A stretch of 64,000 bases of DNA from Antribacter soli (GTDB lineage: Bacteria > Actinomycetota > Actinomycetes > Actinomycetales > Cellulomonadaceae): contig NZ_JAKGSG010000020.1 of NCBI RefSeq assembly GCF_021568775.1, positions 62,001 through 126,000 on the forward strand. Direction: 5' to 3'. The position numbers and the translations under genes are program-made. This document shows positions 16,506 through 25,232 of this stretch, piece after piece. Each line of letters opens with the position of its first letter. The stretch's first letter is position 1. Under the pieces are notes generated by a model, which made no database searches, was not told where the DNA came from, and saw nothing but the letters and a program-made list of their open reading frames with translations.

Positions 16506-17390
16506 ATGGCGAGCAGGACGATCGAGGACGTCGACATCGACGTGGACGCGGAGGTCCTCGCGTCGCTCGGCTGGACGTCCGCGTCCGTGCGCGCCCGCCT
16601 CGTCACCACGACGTTCGCGCGCTCGGACCACGCCCAGGAGGTCGTCCTCTCGGGCGAGCTCCACTTCAGCCCGCCCGGCGCGTTCGAGCGGTTCGACGAC
16701 GGCGTCCGCGCCCCCGCCCTGGTGCTGGCCCTGAACCGGCGTGACTCGACGCTCCCGCCGATGCTGTCGCGGATCTCGTTCGCCCGGTCTCGCACGGCGG
16801 CGAAGCGCGCGGTGCGGGTGTCCACGTCGGAGGCGTGGACCTGCCGCTCTCCCGTGACGCCCGACCTGCTCACGGTCCGGCTCCTCGCGTACGACCTGGA
16901 GGACCTGGACGGCGAGGTCGTGGCGCCCCTGCGGCGAGCCCGCCGCGTCCCGGTGCGGGTCGTGGACGACACCGACCTGCTGTCCGTCTCGGCCCGGGTC
17001 GCCACGGCGTCCGCGTTCGTCTTCCCGACCGAGGACGTGGAGCGGCTACGGGTCCACCTCGACGGGTGGTACCGGTTCGGCACGTTCGAGGAGCTGAAGA
17101 CGGACCACCTCGTCGGGCAGCTCCGGGAGGGGTCGTCGCCGGGCCGCGACGCCGCCGACGTCGCGTTCGAGGTCGCCCTGCCGGGTTTCGAGGTGGAGGT
17201 GCTCGACGCGACGGGCTTCATCCTGGTCTCGCGCAGCATCGAGCTGCACGGCCGTGTCCCGGTGGGCCGCGACACCACGCTGCCGACGCGGCTGCCCCGC
17301 TGGGTGGTCCAGGACGAGTGGGACGTCACCGAGCTGGCCGGCTCGCCGGCCCGCGTGACGGTCCGCGTGGTGGACGCCGACGACCTCTAG
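16506..17390 (+). CDS. Uncharacterised protein
   Basis: 294 residues from ATG 16506, preceded by GGCGGGAG; an in-frame ATG at 16485 lies inside the inverted repeat. I do not recognise the family. It is soluble, without signal peptide or membrane helix, and alternates predicted beta-strands (VRLLAYDLEDLDGEVVAPL, RVPVRVVDDTDLLSVSARV) with charged loops; the C-terminal part (VVQDEWDVTELAGSP) is also strand-rich. Codon use matches its neighbours. Same strand as, and 50 bp after, the sigma-4 gene; a functional link is possible but not shown. Confidence 0.6.
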   Translation: MASRTIEDVDIDVDAEVLASLGWTSASVRARLVTTTFARSDHAQEVVLSGELHFSPPGAFERFDDGVRAPALVLALNRRDSTLPPMLSRISFARSRTAAKRAVRVSTSEAWTCRSPVTPDLLTVRLLAYDLEDLDGEVVAPLRRARRVPVRVVDDTDLLSVSARVATASAFVFPTEDVERLRVHLDGWYRFGTFEELKTDHLVGQLREGSSPGRDAADVAFEVALPGFEVEVLDATGFILVSRSIELHGRVPVGRDTTLPTRLPRWVVQDEWDVTELAGSPARVTVRVVDADDL

Positions 17391-17487
17391 CTGACCTCGC
17401 TGCCCCTCCGGCTCATGGACAAACAGCACCTCAGGCGACAGATTGTGCCGCGCGCGAAGGATGCGATATATCTAGAGTTGGACATGC

Positions 17488-17499
17488 CATACCGGTATG
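17488..17499. promoter_or_regulatory. Perfect 12-bp palindrome upstream of dprA-like gene
   Basis: CATACCGGTATG lies 25 bp before the GTG of the dprA-like gene, downstream of an AT-rich patch (GATATATCTAGAG, about 17464-17476) that could hold a -10 element. Position and symmetry suggest a repressor site; the protein is unknown. Confidence 0.4.
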
Positions 17500-17524
17500 A
17501 ACAAGGACGAAGGGCACATCGCCT

Positions 17525-18487
17525 GTGCAGGGGCTCGTTTTCGACGATCGCTATCCCGACCGACCCGTCAGCCTGACCCGCTGGCTCTACCCCGAGCTAC
17601 CCAGCACCCCGCGTTACGAGCACGCCGCGCTGCTCGCTCTCGTCACCCGGGACGCGGGGCGGCAGCGCCCCGGTCGTGTCACGGCCGACGTCGCCCGGGA
17701 GGGCAGCGCGCTCGCCGTCTGGGAGAGCCCCGACTCGCCCGGCGACGACACGCTCCTCTCCCGTGCCGCCGCCCGTCTCGACGACTGGGAGGGTCGCGGT
17801 CTGCAGCTCGTGAGCGTGCTGGACCGTGACTACCCGGCACGCCTGCGCTCGGCGCCCGAACCGCCGCCCTTCCTCTTCCACGCCGGGCAGTTCCCCGTCG
17901 GCGACGGGATGTCCGTCGTCGGGGCACGCGGCGCGTCCGCCTGGGCGCTGGAGATCGCCAGGGCGATCGCGCGGATCCTCGCGCGCGCCGGCCTCGCCGT
18001 GATCGGCGGCCTCGCCGCAGGCATCGAGGCCACGGCGCGGCGCGCCGCCCTCGACGAGGGCGGCCGCACGGTCCAGATCCTCGCCTCGGGCACGGACGCT
18101 GCGGGGTCCGATGGCGAACCCGCGGGCGAGCGGGAGCTCGTGCTCTCGCCCTTCCTGCCCGACGTGGCCCCGACGCGGGACTCCGTGCTGCGCCAGCGGG
18201 AGACGATCACGCAGCTCGCGGTCGGCACGATCGTCGTCGAGGCGACCGAGCGGAGCGAGGCCCGCGTTCATGCCGAGCTCGCCGGAGCCCACGGCCGGCC
18301 ACTGATTCTCACGTCCGTGGTCGCCGAGTCGACCACCTGGGGAGCCGCGCTGCGGGGGCAGCCGGGCGTCCGCGTGGTCGACGACCTGCACGAGCTCGTC
18401 GCAGCGGTGCACGCGATCCAGGGGCTGGCGACCGTCAGGCGGGGCGCCGGGCCGCTCGCGGGCGACGGCGCGCGAAGCCCAGCCTGA
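17525..18487 (+). CDS. DprA/Smf-like Rossmann-fold protein (divergent)
   Basis: 320 residues, GTG start. Residues 102-108 (DYPARLR) and 131-190 (VVGARGASAWALEIARAIA, then GLAVIGGLAAGIEATARRA) follow the DprA/Smf layout, where DprA loads RecA on single-stranded DNA during transformation. The usual SGGARGID motif is altered to GGLAAGIE at 161-168, with Arg replaced by Ala and Asp by Glu. That may impair DNA binding or indicate a SLOG-type role. It stands alone rather than in the usual comM-dprA-xerC/topA context. The last 53 bp overlap the convergent MFS gene. Confidence 0.72.
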   Translation: MQGLVFDDRYPDRPVSLTRWLYPELPSTPRYEHAALLALVTRDAGRQRPGRVTADVAREGSALAVWESPDSPGDDTLLSRAAARLDDWEGRGLQLVSVLDRDYPARLRSAPEPPPFLFHAGQFPVGDGMSVVGARGASAWALEIARAIARILARAGLAVIGGLAAGIEATARRAALDEGGRTVQILASGTDAAGSDGEPAGERELVLSPFLPDVAPTRDSVLRQRETITQLAVGTIVVEATERSEARVHAELAGAHGRPLILTSVVAESTTWGAALRGQPGVRVVDDLHELVAAVHAIQGLATVRRGAGPLAGDGARSPA

Positions 18488-19631
18488 ACACCACCAGGGC
18501 ACCGGCCGCGAGCACCGCACCGGTCATGTCGACCGCACCGGGGCCGAGGGTGAGCGCACGCGCGCCGACCACCGGCGCGAGGGCGATGCCGACGTACATC
18601 ACCGTGGAGTACCAGGACAGGGCGATCCCCGCGGAGGCCGGGTCGACGTCGGCCAGACGGTGCTGCACGGCAACGAGCGCCACGTACGTCACCGCGCCCC
18701 AGACGGCGAAGGCGACGGCGGTCGCCGCGAGGGATCCGTCCGCCGGGACGAGGGCGGCCAGGACGACCACCTCGACCAGGAGCGCGCCGACGGCCGTGGT
18801 CCGGCTCCCGATCCGGTCCGTGAGGTGCCCACCGAGCCACGTGCCGACGATCCCGCCGGCCCCGTAGACGAGCAGGAGCGCCGCGAGGGCGGTGCCGTCG
18901 CCATGGGTCGCCCCTTGGGTGACGGCCGAGCTGAACAGGTAGACCACGTTGAACGCCGCGAAGAGCAGCAGCGTCGCACCGAGCGCCAGGGCGATGCGAC
19001 CGTCGCGGAGCACCGCCAGGCGGGCCGAGAGGCCCGTGGCGACAGCAGTCGGCAAGCCGCGCACGGTGAGGCCGACAACGAGGGCAAGGACGGTCGCGAC
19101 CGCGGCGAGCGCGGCCAGGGCGAGGCGCCACCCTCCGACGTCGGCGAGCGCTGTGCCGAGCGGTGACCCGAGGGCGGTGGCCATCGTGAAACCGAGGCCG
19201 ACCACCGCGAGCGCCCGTCCCCGCTGCTCGGGGGGCACGAGGGCGGGCGCGGCCGCGGTGGCGGTGGGGACGAGGCCGGCCCCGCCGAGCGCAGCCACGA
19301 CCCGGCCGGCCATGAACCACACCAGGGTGGGTGCGGCGACCGCGAGGAACGTGCCCACGGCGATGAGGACGAGGCCGGTCGCCATGAGCGTGGTCCGCGA
19401 CGTGCGGGCGAAGACCACGGACACGACCGGGGAGGCGACCGCGACGACGACCGCGTACCAGGTGATCGAGTAGGAGACGGCGCCCGACGTGACGCCGAGG
19501 TCCGCGGCGATCTGCGGGAGGACTCCAGCGATGACGAAGGCGTTGGTGCCGACGACGAACAGGGCTGCCGCGAGGATCCCGAGGCGGACGTATCCGGTCC
19601 GGGCTGCATATGATTGTTCGACGATCGTCAC
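18435..19631 (-). CDS. MFS transporter, AraJ/YdhP-like drug or sugar efflux type
   Basis: 398 residues with 12 predicted helices. Opening helix LGILAAALFVVGTNAFVIAGVLP, motif A-like loop SVVFARTSRTTLMATGLVL, and the AGRVVAALGGAGLVPTA stretch match drug:H+ antiporters of the DHA1 type. The C terminus is basic (RRRPRAARRPA). It is transcribed divergently from an ArsR-family regulator with 53 bp between starts, so it is the likely target of that regulator. Its 3' end overlaps the dprA-like gene by 53 bp. Confidence 0.85.
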   Translation of the reverse strand: MTIVEQSYAARTGYVRLGILAAALFVVGTNAFVIAGVLPQIAADLGVTSGAVSYSITWYAVVVAVASPVVSVVFARTSRTTLMATGLVLIAVGTFLAVAAPTLVWFMAGRVVAALGGAGLVPTATAAAPALVPPEQRGRALAVVGLGFTMATALGSPLGTALADVGGWRLALAALAAVATVLALVVGLTVRGLPTAVATGLSARLAVLRDGRIALALGATLLLFAAFNVVYLFSSAVTQGATHGDGTALAALLLVYGAGGIVGTWLGGHLTDRIGSRTTAVGALLVEVVVLAALVPADGSLAATAVAFAVWGAVTYVALVAVQHRLADVDPASAGIALSWYSTVMYVGIALAPVVGARALTLGPGAVDMTGAVLAAGALVVFRLGFARRRPRAARRPA

Positions 19632-19657
19632 ACAGTTGAGGGTAGATGACTGTTCGA
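19611..19657. promoter_or_regulatory. Direct repeats between MFS and arsR-family genes
   Basis: TGATTGTTCGA (19611-19621) and TGACTGTTCGA (19647-19657) match at 10 of 11 positions, 36 bp apart (start to start). One lies at the start of the MFS coding region and one just before the regulator GTG. Candidate binding sites for the adjacent ArsR-family protein. Confidence 0.5.
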
Positions 19658-19684
19658 TACTTGCCGAACCATGGATGAGGTGAC

Positions 19685-19996
19685 GTGACCGGCTATCCGA
19701 GCCCCGACATGTCCGACGTCGAGCTGGTCGACGTGCTCAGGGCACTGGCTGACCCGGTCCGGCTGCATGTCGTGCGCCTCCTCGCGAACGGGGAGCCGCG
19801 GGCCAAGGCCCTCGATGAGTGGGGTCTCGACCTGACGAAGTCGACGATGGCTCACCACTTCCGGATCCTGCGCGAGTCCGGCCTGACGAACACGATCGTC
19901 GACGGGCGCACCCACGCCGTCCAGCTGCGCCGGGCCGAGCTGGACGAACGCTTCCCCGGCCTCATGGCGTCCGTCATCGGGGACGGCCGGTCGTAG
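19685..19996 (+). CDS. ArsR-family winged-helix regulator
   Basis: 103 residues, GTG start. The ALADPVRLHVVRLLA segment and the recognition helix KSTMAHHFRILRESGL are standard for ArsR repressors. There is no CxC metal motif of the ArsR/SmtB metal-sensing type, so the effector is probably not a metal; it may sense the MFS substrate. Divergent from the MFS gene. Confidence 0.87.
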   Translation: MTGYPSPDMSDVELVDVLRALADPVRLHVVRLLANGEPRAKALDEWGLDLTKSTMAHHFRILRESGLTNTIVDGRTHAVQLRRAELDERFPGLMASVIGDGRS

Positions 19997-20170
19997 ACCC
20001 GGAATCTCGTCCCCGATCTGTCCGGGGCGCACCGACGGCGGCGTGCGGGACCGAGGTCGACCACATGCGCCAGCGCCCTCGACCTGTGCACAGCGGGCCT
20101 CCGGAGGTCTGCGGCCGCCGGCCGGCGCGGCAAAGACTCGTCTCGTCAGCACCGACGACGAGGAGATCCC

Positions 20171-20794
20171 ATGACCGACGTGACCGGACCGAGTGTGGCG
20201 AGCGCCCGGCGTCGGGCGCCTGTGCCGCTGCACCCCGACCTGGAGAGCGCCTGGCTCGCCGAGCTCGCGAGCGCGCCCGGACCTGGCCTCCCGCACCAGC
20301 TGCACGTGCGCGGCACCGGACGCCACGGGTGGCTGCACGAGTGCGGGGCCGTGGCGGCGCTCGCGCCGCTGTTCCGGACGCCCGTCCACCTCGACGGCGG
20401 GATCACAGGCTTCCGCAATCTCGGCGGGCCGGTCGCGGCCCGGCTGCTCGAGGTGCTCCCCGAGGAGTTTCTCGCCACGGAGCGCCAGAACGACGGCCCG
20501 ACGATCGGCGCCGCGCTGCGCACCGTCGCCGCCCACGCCGACGACGTCGTTGCCCACGGCTACCTCGTGTCACCGCGCCGCTGCGACGAGCGCGTCACGG
20601 TCGAGGGCGTCCTGGTGCGCGCGCCTCGCGACCTGCGGGTGTTCCGCACGCACGACGACGGGTGCGAGTGCGACGAGCTGGTCGCGCACGCCGAGGCCCT
20701 CGGCATCGACGACGCGCGCTGCCGCCCGCACGAGATCACGCCGTGGTTCAAGACAGGCGGCGAGGACCCGTGGTGGCGCCTGTGGTGGGACTGA
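20171..20794 (+). CDS. Uncharacterised protein
   Basis: 207 residues; GGAG lies 7 bp before the ATG. I do not recognise a family. It appears soluble, with no signal peptide. Notable features are LHECGAVAALAPLF, a CECDE cluster (THDDGCECDELV) and a Trp-rich C terminus (PWFKTGGEDPWWRLWWD) that is likely conserved. Its stop codon is followed within 15 bp by the convergent AraC gene. The 174 bp upstream show no clear promoter. Confidence 0.65.
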   Translation: MTDVTGPSVASARRRAPVPLHPDLESAWLAELASAPGPGLPHQLHVRGTGRHGWLHECGAVAALAPLFRTPVHLDGGITGFRNLGGPVAARLLEVLPEEFLATERQNDGPTIGAALRTVAAHADDVVAHGYLVSPRRCDERVTVEGVLVRAPRDLRVFRTHDDGCECDELVAHAEALGIDDARCRPHEITPWFKTGGEDPWWRLWWD

Positions 20795-20808
20795 GCGTGC
20801 CGTCCGCA

Positions 20809-21807
20809 TCACGCCGGTGCGCGCTCGCCGCGCCGCCAGCGGTGGGGCGTCGTGCCGTACCGGTCGCGGAAGCGTCGCACAAGGTAGCCCGCATCCCTCA
20901 GGCCCGCGCGGCCGGCGATGACCCCCAGGGGCAGGTCCGTCTCCAGGAGGAGGCGCCGGACCTCGGTCAGGCGTCGCTCGGTGATCCACTCGAGGAGCGT
21001 GCGACCGGTCCGCTCGCGGACGAGCGTGGTCAGGTGGCCTGTGGTGTACCCGAGCTCCCCGGCGACGTCCGCCGAGGAGATCGGCTCCGCGAACCGCCGC
21101 TCGACGACCTCGAACACCCGGGCGACAAGCGGGTCCGCCGTCCGGCTGCCAGCGCCCAGGACGTCCGCGGCCAGCCGGGCCGTGGCCACGAGGAGCCGCG
21201 TGAGCGCGGCCGCGGCGGCGTCCGGCGCCCCGAGCCGCGCTGGGTCGGCGGTCTCCTCGGCGAGCTCCGCGAACCAGGCCGACCAGCGGCCGCGATCGGC
21301 AGGCGGTACGACCAGCCGGCCGTGGTCCGGCCCGTCCGCGGCATCCGGCGCGAACGGCCGCAGCAGCGGGTGATAGGCCCAGCCGAGCGGCGAGACGGCG
21401 GCGAGGGCGGGCACCGCCGTCGGCAGGAAGAAGGCGCTCCACCCCACGCAGTGCTGGAGTCCCGTCAACGTGCCCGACTCCATCACCCGACCGGACGCCA
21501 CGGCGTAGACGTCGCCGGGGCGGACGGCGTGGTCCGTACCGTCGAACCGGACCGTGCCTCCGCCGGACTCGATGTGGACCAGCACCAGGAAGTCGTGCAC
21601 GTGGCGCCCGCCGCCTGGGAGACCACCCGGATGGTGCGCGCCGTCGAACCGGACGACGGACACCGGCGGCACGCCCGGCCGCACGGCGTACCCGTAGACC
21701 GGCGTGCCGTCCCGGCGCCGCGTCCGCAGGCGGGCCGGGTGCGGACGGCCGTCGGGGGTGCGGTTGACGTCGGCCGCGACCGAAGAACGTCCCATCGCCA
21801 CCGTCAT
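20809..21807 (-). CDS. AraC-family transcriptional regulator
   Basis: 332 residues from ATG 21807, chosen for the GGAAGGGA ribosome binding site. The N-terminal cupin-like sensor (about 45-130: HVHDFLVLVHIESGGG, AVRPGDVYAVASGRV) is followed by two helix-turn-helix motifs in the C-terminal 100 residues (ISSADVAGELGYTTGHLTTL; GRAGLRDAGYLVRRFRDRYG). It may control the divergent methyltransferase gene, 89 bp away start to start. The inducer is unknown. Confidence 0.87.
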   Translation of the reverse strand: MTVAMGRSSVAADVNRTPDGRPHPARLRTRRRDGTPVYGYAVRPGVPPVSVVRFDGAHHPGGLPGGGRHVHDFLVLVHIESGGGTVRFDGTDHAVRPGDVYAVASGRVMESGTLTGLQHCVGWSAFFLPTAVPALAAVSPLGWAYHPLLRPFAPDAADGPDHGRLVVPPADRGRWSAWFAELAEETADPARLGAPDAAAAALTRLLVATARLAADVLGAGSRTADPLVARVFEVVERRFAEPISSADVAGELGYTTGHLTTLVRERTGRTLLEWITERRLTEVRRLLLETDLPLGVIAGRAGLRDAGYLVRRFRDRYGTTPHRWRRGERAPA

Positions 21808-21896
21808 CCGTCCCTTCCGCGTCTCCGCCACCGTCCGATCCTGGAGGTGACCGCCCTCCCGACGGTCTACCACGCTCCCCCGACGAAGGACAGGCC

Positions 21897-22619
21897 ATGA
21901 CCCCGCACGACGGCTCCGTACGGATCCTCGACGATCTCGCACCTGGCTCCGAACCCCGGCCGTTCCTTCCCGCGGCGGCACGGGACTGGCTCCTCCCCCT
22001 GTACGACCCCCTCACGCGCCTCGCCGGCGTGCGCCGCCGCCACGATCGCCTGGTGGACCTCGCCGCGATCTCGGCGGGGCAGTCGGTGCTCGACGTCGGT
22101 TGCGGCACCGGCAACCTCGCCCTCGCGGTGCTGCGCGCGGTGCCGGGCGCCCTGGTCACCGGCCTCGACCCCGACCCCAAGGCACTGCGTACCGCGGCCC
22201 GGAAGCTGACCCGGACCCGGGCGTCGGCCACGCTGGTGCGCGGATACGCCGACCACCTGCCCGCACCGGACGGGAGCCTCGACCATGTGGTGTCCGCGCT
22301 CGCGCTCCATCACATCGACGACAAGGAGTCGTTCGCCGCCGAGGCGTTCCGCGTGCTCGCCCCGGGCGGGCGCGTCACGATCCTGGACTTCGCCGGGGAT
22401 CCCGGGGACGACGCCGACCACCGCCACGGCGGCTCCCGCGGTGGCCACCGCCACCGCCACGGCCTCGGCCGCCGCGCCGTCGAGCAGCGGTCCCGCGCGA
22501 ATGCCGGCGATGCCCTGGCAACACTGCTGAGCGCGGCCGGGTTCGCCGACGCGCGCGAGGTCGCGCACGAGGACTCGCGGATCGGCTCGCTCACCTACGT
22601 CCAGGCGAACCGCCCCTGA
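21897..22619 (+). CDS. Class I SAM-dependent methyltransferase with His-rich insert
   Basis: 240 residues. Motif I VLDVGCGTGNLALAVL near 64-79, an acidic SAM-ribose contact (GLDPDPKAL), and post-I VVSALALHHIDD place it in the Methyltransf_11/25 group. Residues about 173-190 are a histidine-rich loop (DHRHGGSRGGHRHRHG) between beta-strand 5 and the last helix. This loop could bind metal or be a species-specific insertion. The substrate is unknown. Divergent from the AraC gene and closed by a bidirectional hairpin. Confidence 0.85.
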   Translation: MTPHDGSVRILDDLAPGSEPRPFLPAAARDWLLPLYDPLTRLAGVRRRHDRLVDLAAISAGQSVLDVGCGTGNLALAVLRAVPGALVTGLDPDPKALRTAARKLTRTRASATLVRGYADHLPAPDGSLDHVVSALALHHIDDKESFAAEAFRVLAPGGRVTILDFAGDPGDDADHRHGGSRGGHRHRHGLGRRAVEQRSRANAGDALATLLSAAGFADAREVAHEDSRIGSLTYVQANRP

Positions 22620-22652
22620 CAGGCTGGGAGCCGCGCCTCCGGAGACGACGCG

Positions 22653-22703
22653 GCCCGACGCCCGGCTTGCCATCCGTACGGAAGGCGAGCCCCGGCGTCG
22701 GGC
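22653..22703. terminator. Bidirectional terminator hairpin
   Basis: GCCCGACGCC and its complement GGCGTCGGGC close an imperfect stem-loop of 51 nt between the convergent methyltransferase and lipoprotein genes. Confidence 0.85.
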
Positions 22704-22718
22704 AGCGTGAGCGATCTG

Positions 22719-23261
22719 CTACTGGGCCGCGCCCTGCAGGCTCGCGGTGACCGGCTCTTCCGTCACGATGACGCACTGGATCACGCGGTCGGAACCGATG
22801 GTCCAGCCGTCCGAGGTCGGGGTGAACGGGAAGTACTGGTAGATCGACTCGTCGTAGGTGAGCCCGACGAAGTCCGTGAAGGCGGGCAGGCAGAACTCCT
22901 CGGCCGCCGCGTCGACGGCCTCCTCGCCGGGGTAGTCACCGTCCGGGAGCGTCGTCTCGCCGAACACCTCGCCGGTGTGCGGGTCCGCGCAGGGGACCAC
23001 GGGGACGGCGTCGAGCTCCGCCGAGTCGCCCTCGTACATCGCCTCCAGCGCGTCCATGTCGATGCAGTCGCCGACCTTGAGGGAGAAGATGTCTGCCTCC
23101 GCGGAGGCCGTCACCTCGCCGCCCGGCTCGTCGCGGGGCGCCTCCTGGGGCGTGCCCAGCTCGTCAAGGATCGCGCCGCAGCCGGAGAGCAGGAGGAGCG
23201 AGAGCGTAGCGGCGACAGCGCCCAGGGCGCGGCCACGACGCGTGGAGAGTGCAGAAACCAC
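22719..23261 (-). CDS. Lipoprotein with septum-formation-type domain
   Basis: 180 residues from GTG 23261 with GAAGGG upstream. The lipobox LLSGC predicts lipidation at Cys28. The exported part (KVGDCIDMDAL, VVPCADPHTGEVFGE, and a C-terminal DRVIQCVI) has the spaced cysteines and cDxPH-like motif of the actinobacterial septum-formation (PF13845-like) domain. Function poorly known; outer face of the membrane. Confidence 0.78.
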   Translation of the reverse strand: MVSALSTRRGRALGAVAATLSLLLLSGCGAILDELGTPQEAPRDEPGGEVTASAEADIFSLKVGDCIDMDALEAMYEGDSAELDAVPVVPCADPHTGEVFGETTLPDGDYPGEEAVDAAAEEFCLPAFTDFVGLTYDESIYQYFPFTPTSDGWTIGSDRVIQCVIVTEEPVTASLQGAAQ

Positions 23262-23443
23262 ATTGACCCTTCGTCAGGTGCCGGTCGGGCGGCACACGGT
23301 TTTGAGAGGTGATTCGGCGGCCGCCGGGCAACCGCCCGGCCGACCCTACCGAAGGCTGAGCGTCCGCTGGGCGTGCCGCGGGCAACGATTCGATACCGGT
23401 TCTGACCAGCCTGAACATCCGGTAGGCATGGCCTGGACGTGCG

Positions 23444-23953
23444 TCACGGCAGCTCGCAGCCTGCGACGCCCGAGCGCACGAGGGCGCTCGACACGGCGAG
23501 CTCGGTCCGGGCCTTGAACCTCAGCTGCAGCACCGCCCCCGCATCGTCCTCGGCCTGGACGACGAGCCAGCCACCCACGGCGGGACCGTCCTCGACCACC
23601 TCGAACCCGTGGTCCGCGAGGACGGGGCCGACCGCCGCGACGACGTCGTCCCACTGCGCTCCGGTGGCCGCTACGTCCAGCTTCTCGACCGCCTCCCGTG
23701 TGGGGGACGAGTACGTGCACAACCCGTCCGGGGCCGCCTCGGCCAGGCCTGGCCCGTCCGCCGTCCAGTCGACGTCGCCCACGACGCCGGCGAATGCCGC
23801 CGCAACGTCGTCGAGCGCCGCCTCGTAGTGCGCAGGCGCCTCGTCGAGCGTGCGGCTCGCCTCGGGCCCCGGGGAGCACGCGGCGACCAGCAGCGAGCAG
23901 GTCGCGGCGGCGACCACTGCTCGCAAGCCCACGGCGGGACCGACGGTGCGCAC
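23444..23953 (-). CDS. Uncharacterised lipoprotein
   Basis: 169 residues from GTG 23953, with GAGGGGAG just upstream. The lipobox LVAAC predicts lipidation at Cys26. The exported part is small and alpha/beta, with two cysteines (GLCTYSS, VAGCELP) that could pair. I recognise no specific family; similar small lipoproteins are common in actinomycetes. Its start is about 130 bp from the start of the divergent WXG100 gene, so the intervening palindrome could serve either gene. Confidence 0.7.
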   Translation of the reverse strand: MRTVGPAVGLRAVVAAATCSLLVAACSPGPEASRTLDEAPAHYEAALDDVAAAFAGVVGDVDWTADGPGLAEAAPDGLCTYSSPTREAVEKLDVAATGAQWDDVVAAVGPVLADHGFEVVEDGPAVGGWLVVQAEDDAGAVLQLRFKARTELAVSSALVRSGVAGCELP

Positions 23954-24012
23954 AGACTCCCCTCTCGACGGCGGACGGAGCCAGGGTAGCCACCCGGACA
24001 GCCCCGGGGTAT

Positions 24013-24026
24013 GGGGAGTACTCCCC
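24013..24026. promoter_or_regulatory. Palindrome upstream of WXG100 protease gene
   Basis: GGGGAGTACTCCCC is a perfect 14-bp palindrome, flanked further out by GGTAT and ATACC. A diverged version (GGGGGctctCCCCC) lies at 25544-25557 before the truncated copy, at the same place in a duplicated upstream region. It is a candidate operator or transcript hairpin. Confidence 0.5.
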
Positions 24027-24083
24027 TTGGCGATACCGCTGACCTGCCACTACGGTCGGGTCTGACGTGGGAGGTAAGCACAA

Positions 24084-25205
24084 ATGTCCGGGATGTACGG
24101 CGCCGACGTGGCGCAGCTCAGGGCACTCGGCGAGACCATGGCGCGAGGCGCCGAGACGCTCGAGTCGATGCTCGGACAGGTGGGCTCCCAGGTCGTCGCA
24201 GCTCCGTGGTTCGGCCCGAGCGGGGACCAGTTCGTCGAGGAGTGGCACTCGCAGCACGCCAGTTCCCTGCGGGGCGCGATCGCCGCGCTGGAGGACGCCG
24301 GCCGGAAGGCAATCGCCAACGCCGACGCCCAGGAACGCACGAGCAACGAGCTCGACGGCGGGGGCGGGGGCCGAGGCGACGGCGGCTACGTGAGCCCGGA
24401 CCCCAGCCGCGGTTCCGGCGGCGACCCGTCCGGGGGCCCGGGCAACAAGGAGAAGGAGCCGGAGGGCGGCGGCGATCTCGGCAAGCCCGAGGACATCGGC
24501 CAGGTCCCCACCGACGACGCCGCGATCAACCCGAACCAGATCGATCAGGGCAGCCTCGCCGACTGCTGGTTCCTCGCCTCCGCCGGTGCCGTCGCGAAGC
24601 AGGACCCGGAGTGGCTGCGCGAGCACATGCGGTACAACGCCCAGGACGGCACCTACACCGTCACGTTCTACCGCGACGGCGAGCCCGTGGAGATCACGGT
24701 CGAGGCGAACGTCATGAGCGACGCCGCGGGCGACCCCAGCGGCAACCCCTCGTGGATCTCCGTCTACGAGAAGGCGGCAGCCGTGTTCATGGGCGGCGAA
24801 TACGGCGACATCGAGTACGACGACCCCGCCACGGCCCTCGAGATGATCACCGGCAAGGAGACGGACAGCGCGGACACCGACCCGTTCCTGCCGTGGTCCG
24901 ACCCGCCGAGCTTCTCGTCCATCCAGGACCAGCTCGACTCGGGCAAGCCGGTGGTGGCGTCGTCGAAGGACGGCGGCGGGTGGTTCGGCGACGGCCCGTC
25001 CGACGACGAGGTCGTGGCCAACCACGTCTACGTCGTCGACGGCGTGTCGGCGGACGGGAAGACGATCACGCTCATCAACCCGTGGGGTCCCAGCGGGGGC
25101 ACCGGCTCCGACGGCAACACCAAGCCGGGCACCATCACGATGACGGCCGACGAGTTCTACGAGAACTTCGGCTCCGTGACGACCGGGTCGTCGACCCGCG
25201 ACTGA
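24084..25205 (+). CDS. WXG100-domain protein with calpain-like cysteine protease domain
   Basis: 373 residues. Residues 1-95 form a helical WXG100-type module (PWFG at 41-44, then helix SSLRGAIAALEDAGRKAIAN), the usual entry signal for type VII (ESX) export. A Gly/Asp/Pro-rich linker (about 95-135) leads to a papain/calpain C2-type protease domain. Cys161 is in QGSLADCWFLAS, His314 in ANHVYVVDG and Asn332 in LINPWG, so the catalytic triad is complete. It is likely an exported protease effector or toxin. No ESX secretion machinery is visible in the window. A 93-residue gene follows, then a damaged second copy. Confidence 0.87.
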   Translation: MSGMYGADVAQLRALGETMARGAETLESMLGQVGSQVVAAPWFGPSGDQFVEEWHSQHASSLRGAIAALEDAGRKAIANADAQERTSNELDGGGGGRGDGGYVSPDPSRGSGGDPSGGPGNKEKEPEGGGDLGKPEDIGQVPTDDAAINPNQIDQGSLADCWFLASAGAVAKQDPEWLREHMRYNAQDGTYTVTFYRDGEPVEITVEANVMSDAAGDPSGNPSWISVYEKAAAVFMGGEYGDIEYDDPATALEMITGKETDSADTDPFLPWSDPPSFSSIQDQLDSGKPVVASSKDGGGWFGDGPSDDEVVANHVYVVDGVSADGKTITLINPWGPSGGTGSDGNTKPGTITMTADEFYENFGSVTTGSSTRD

Positions 25206-25232
25206 CGCACCATGGACGAGAGGAGGTCACGC

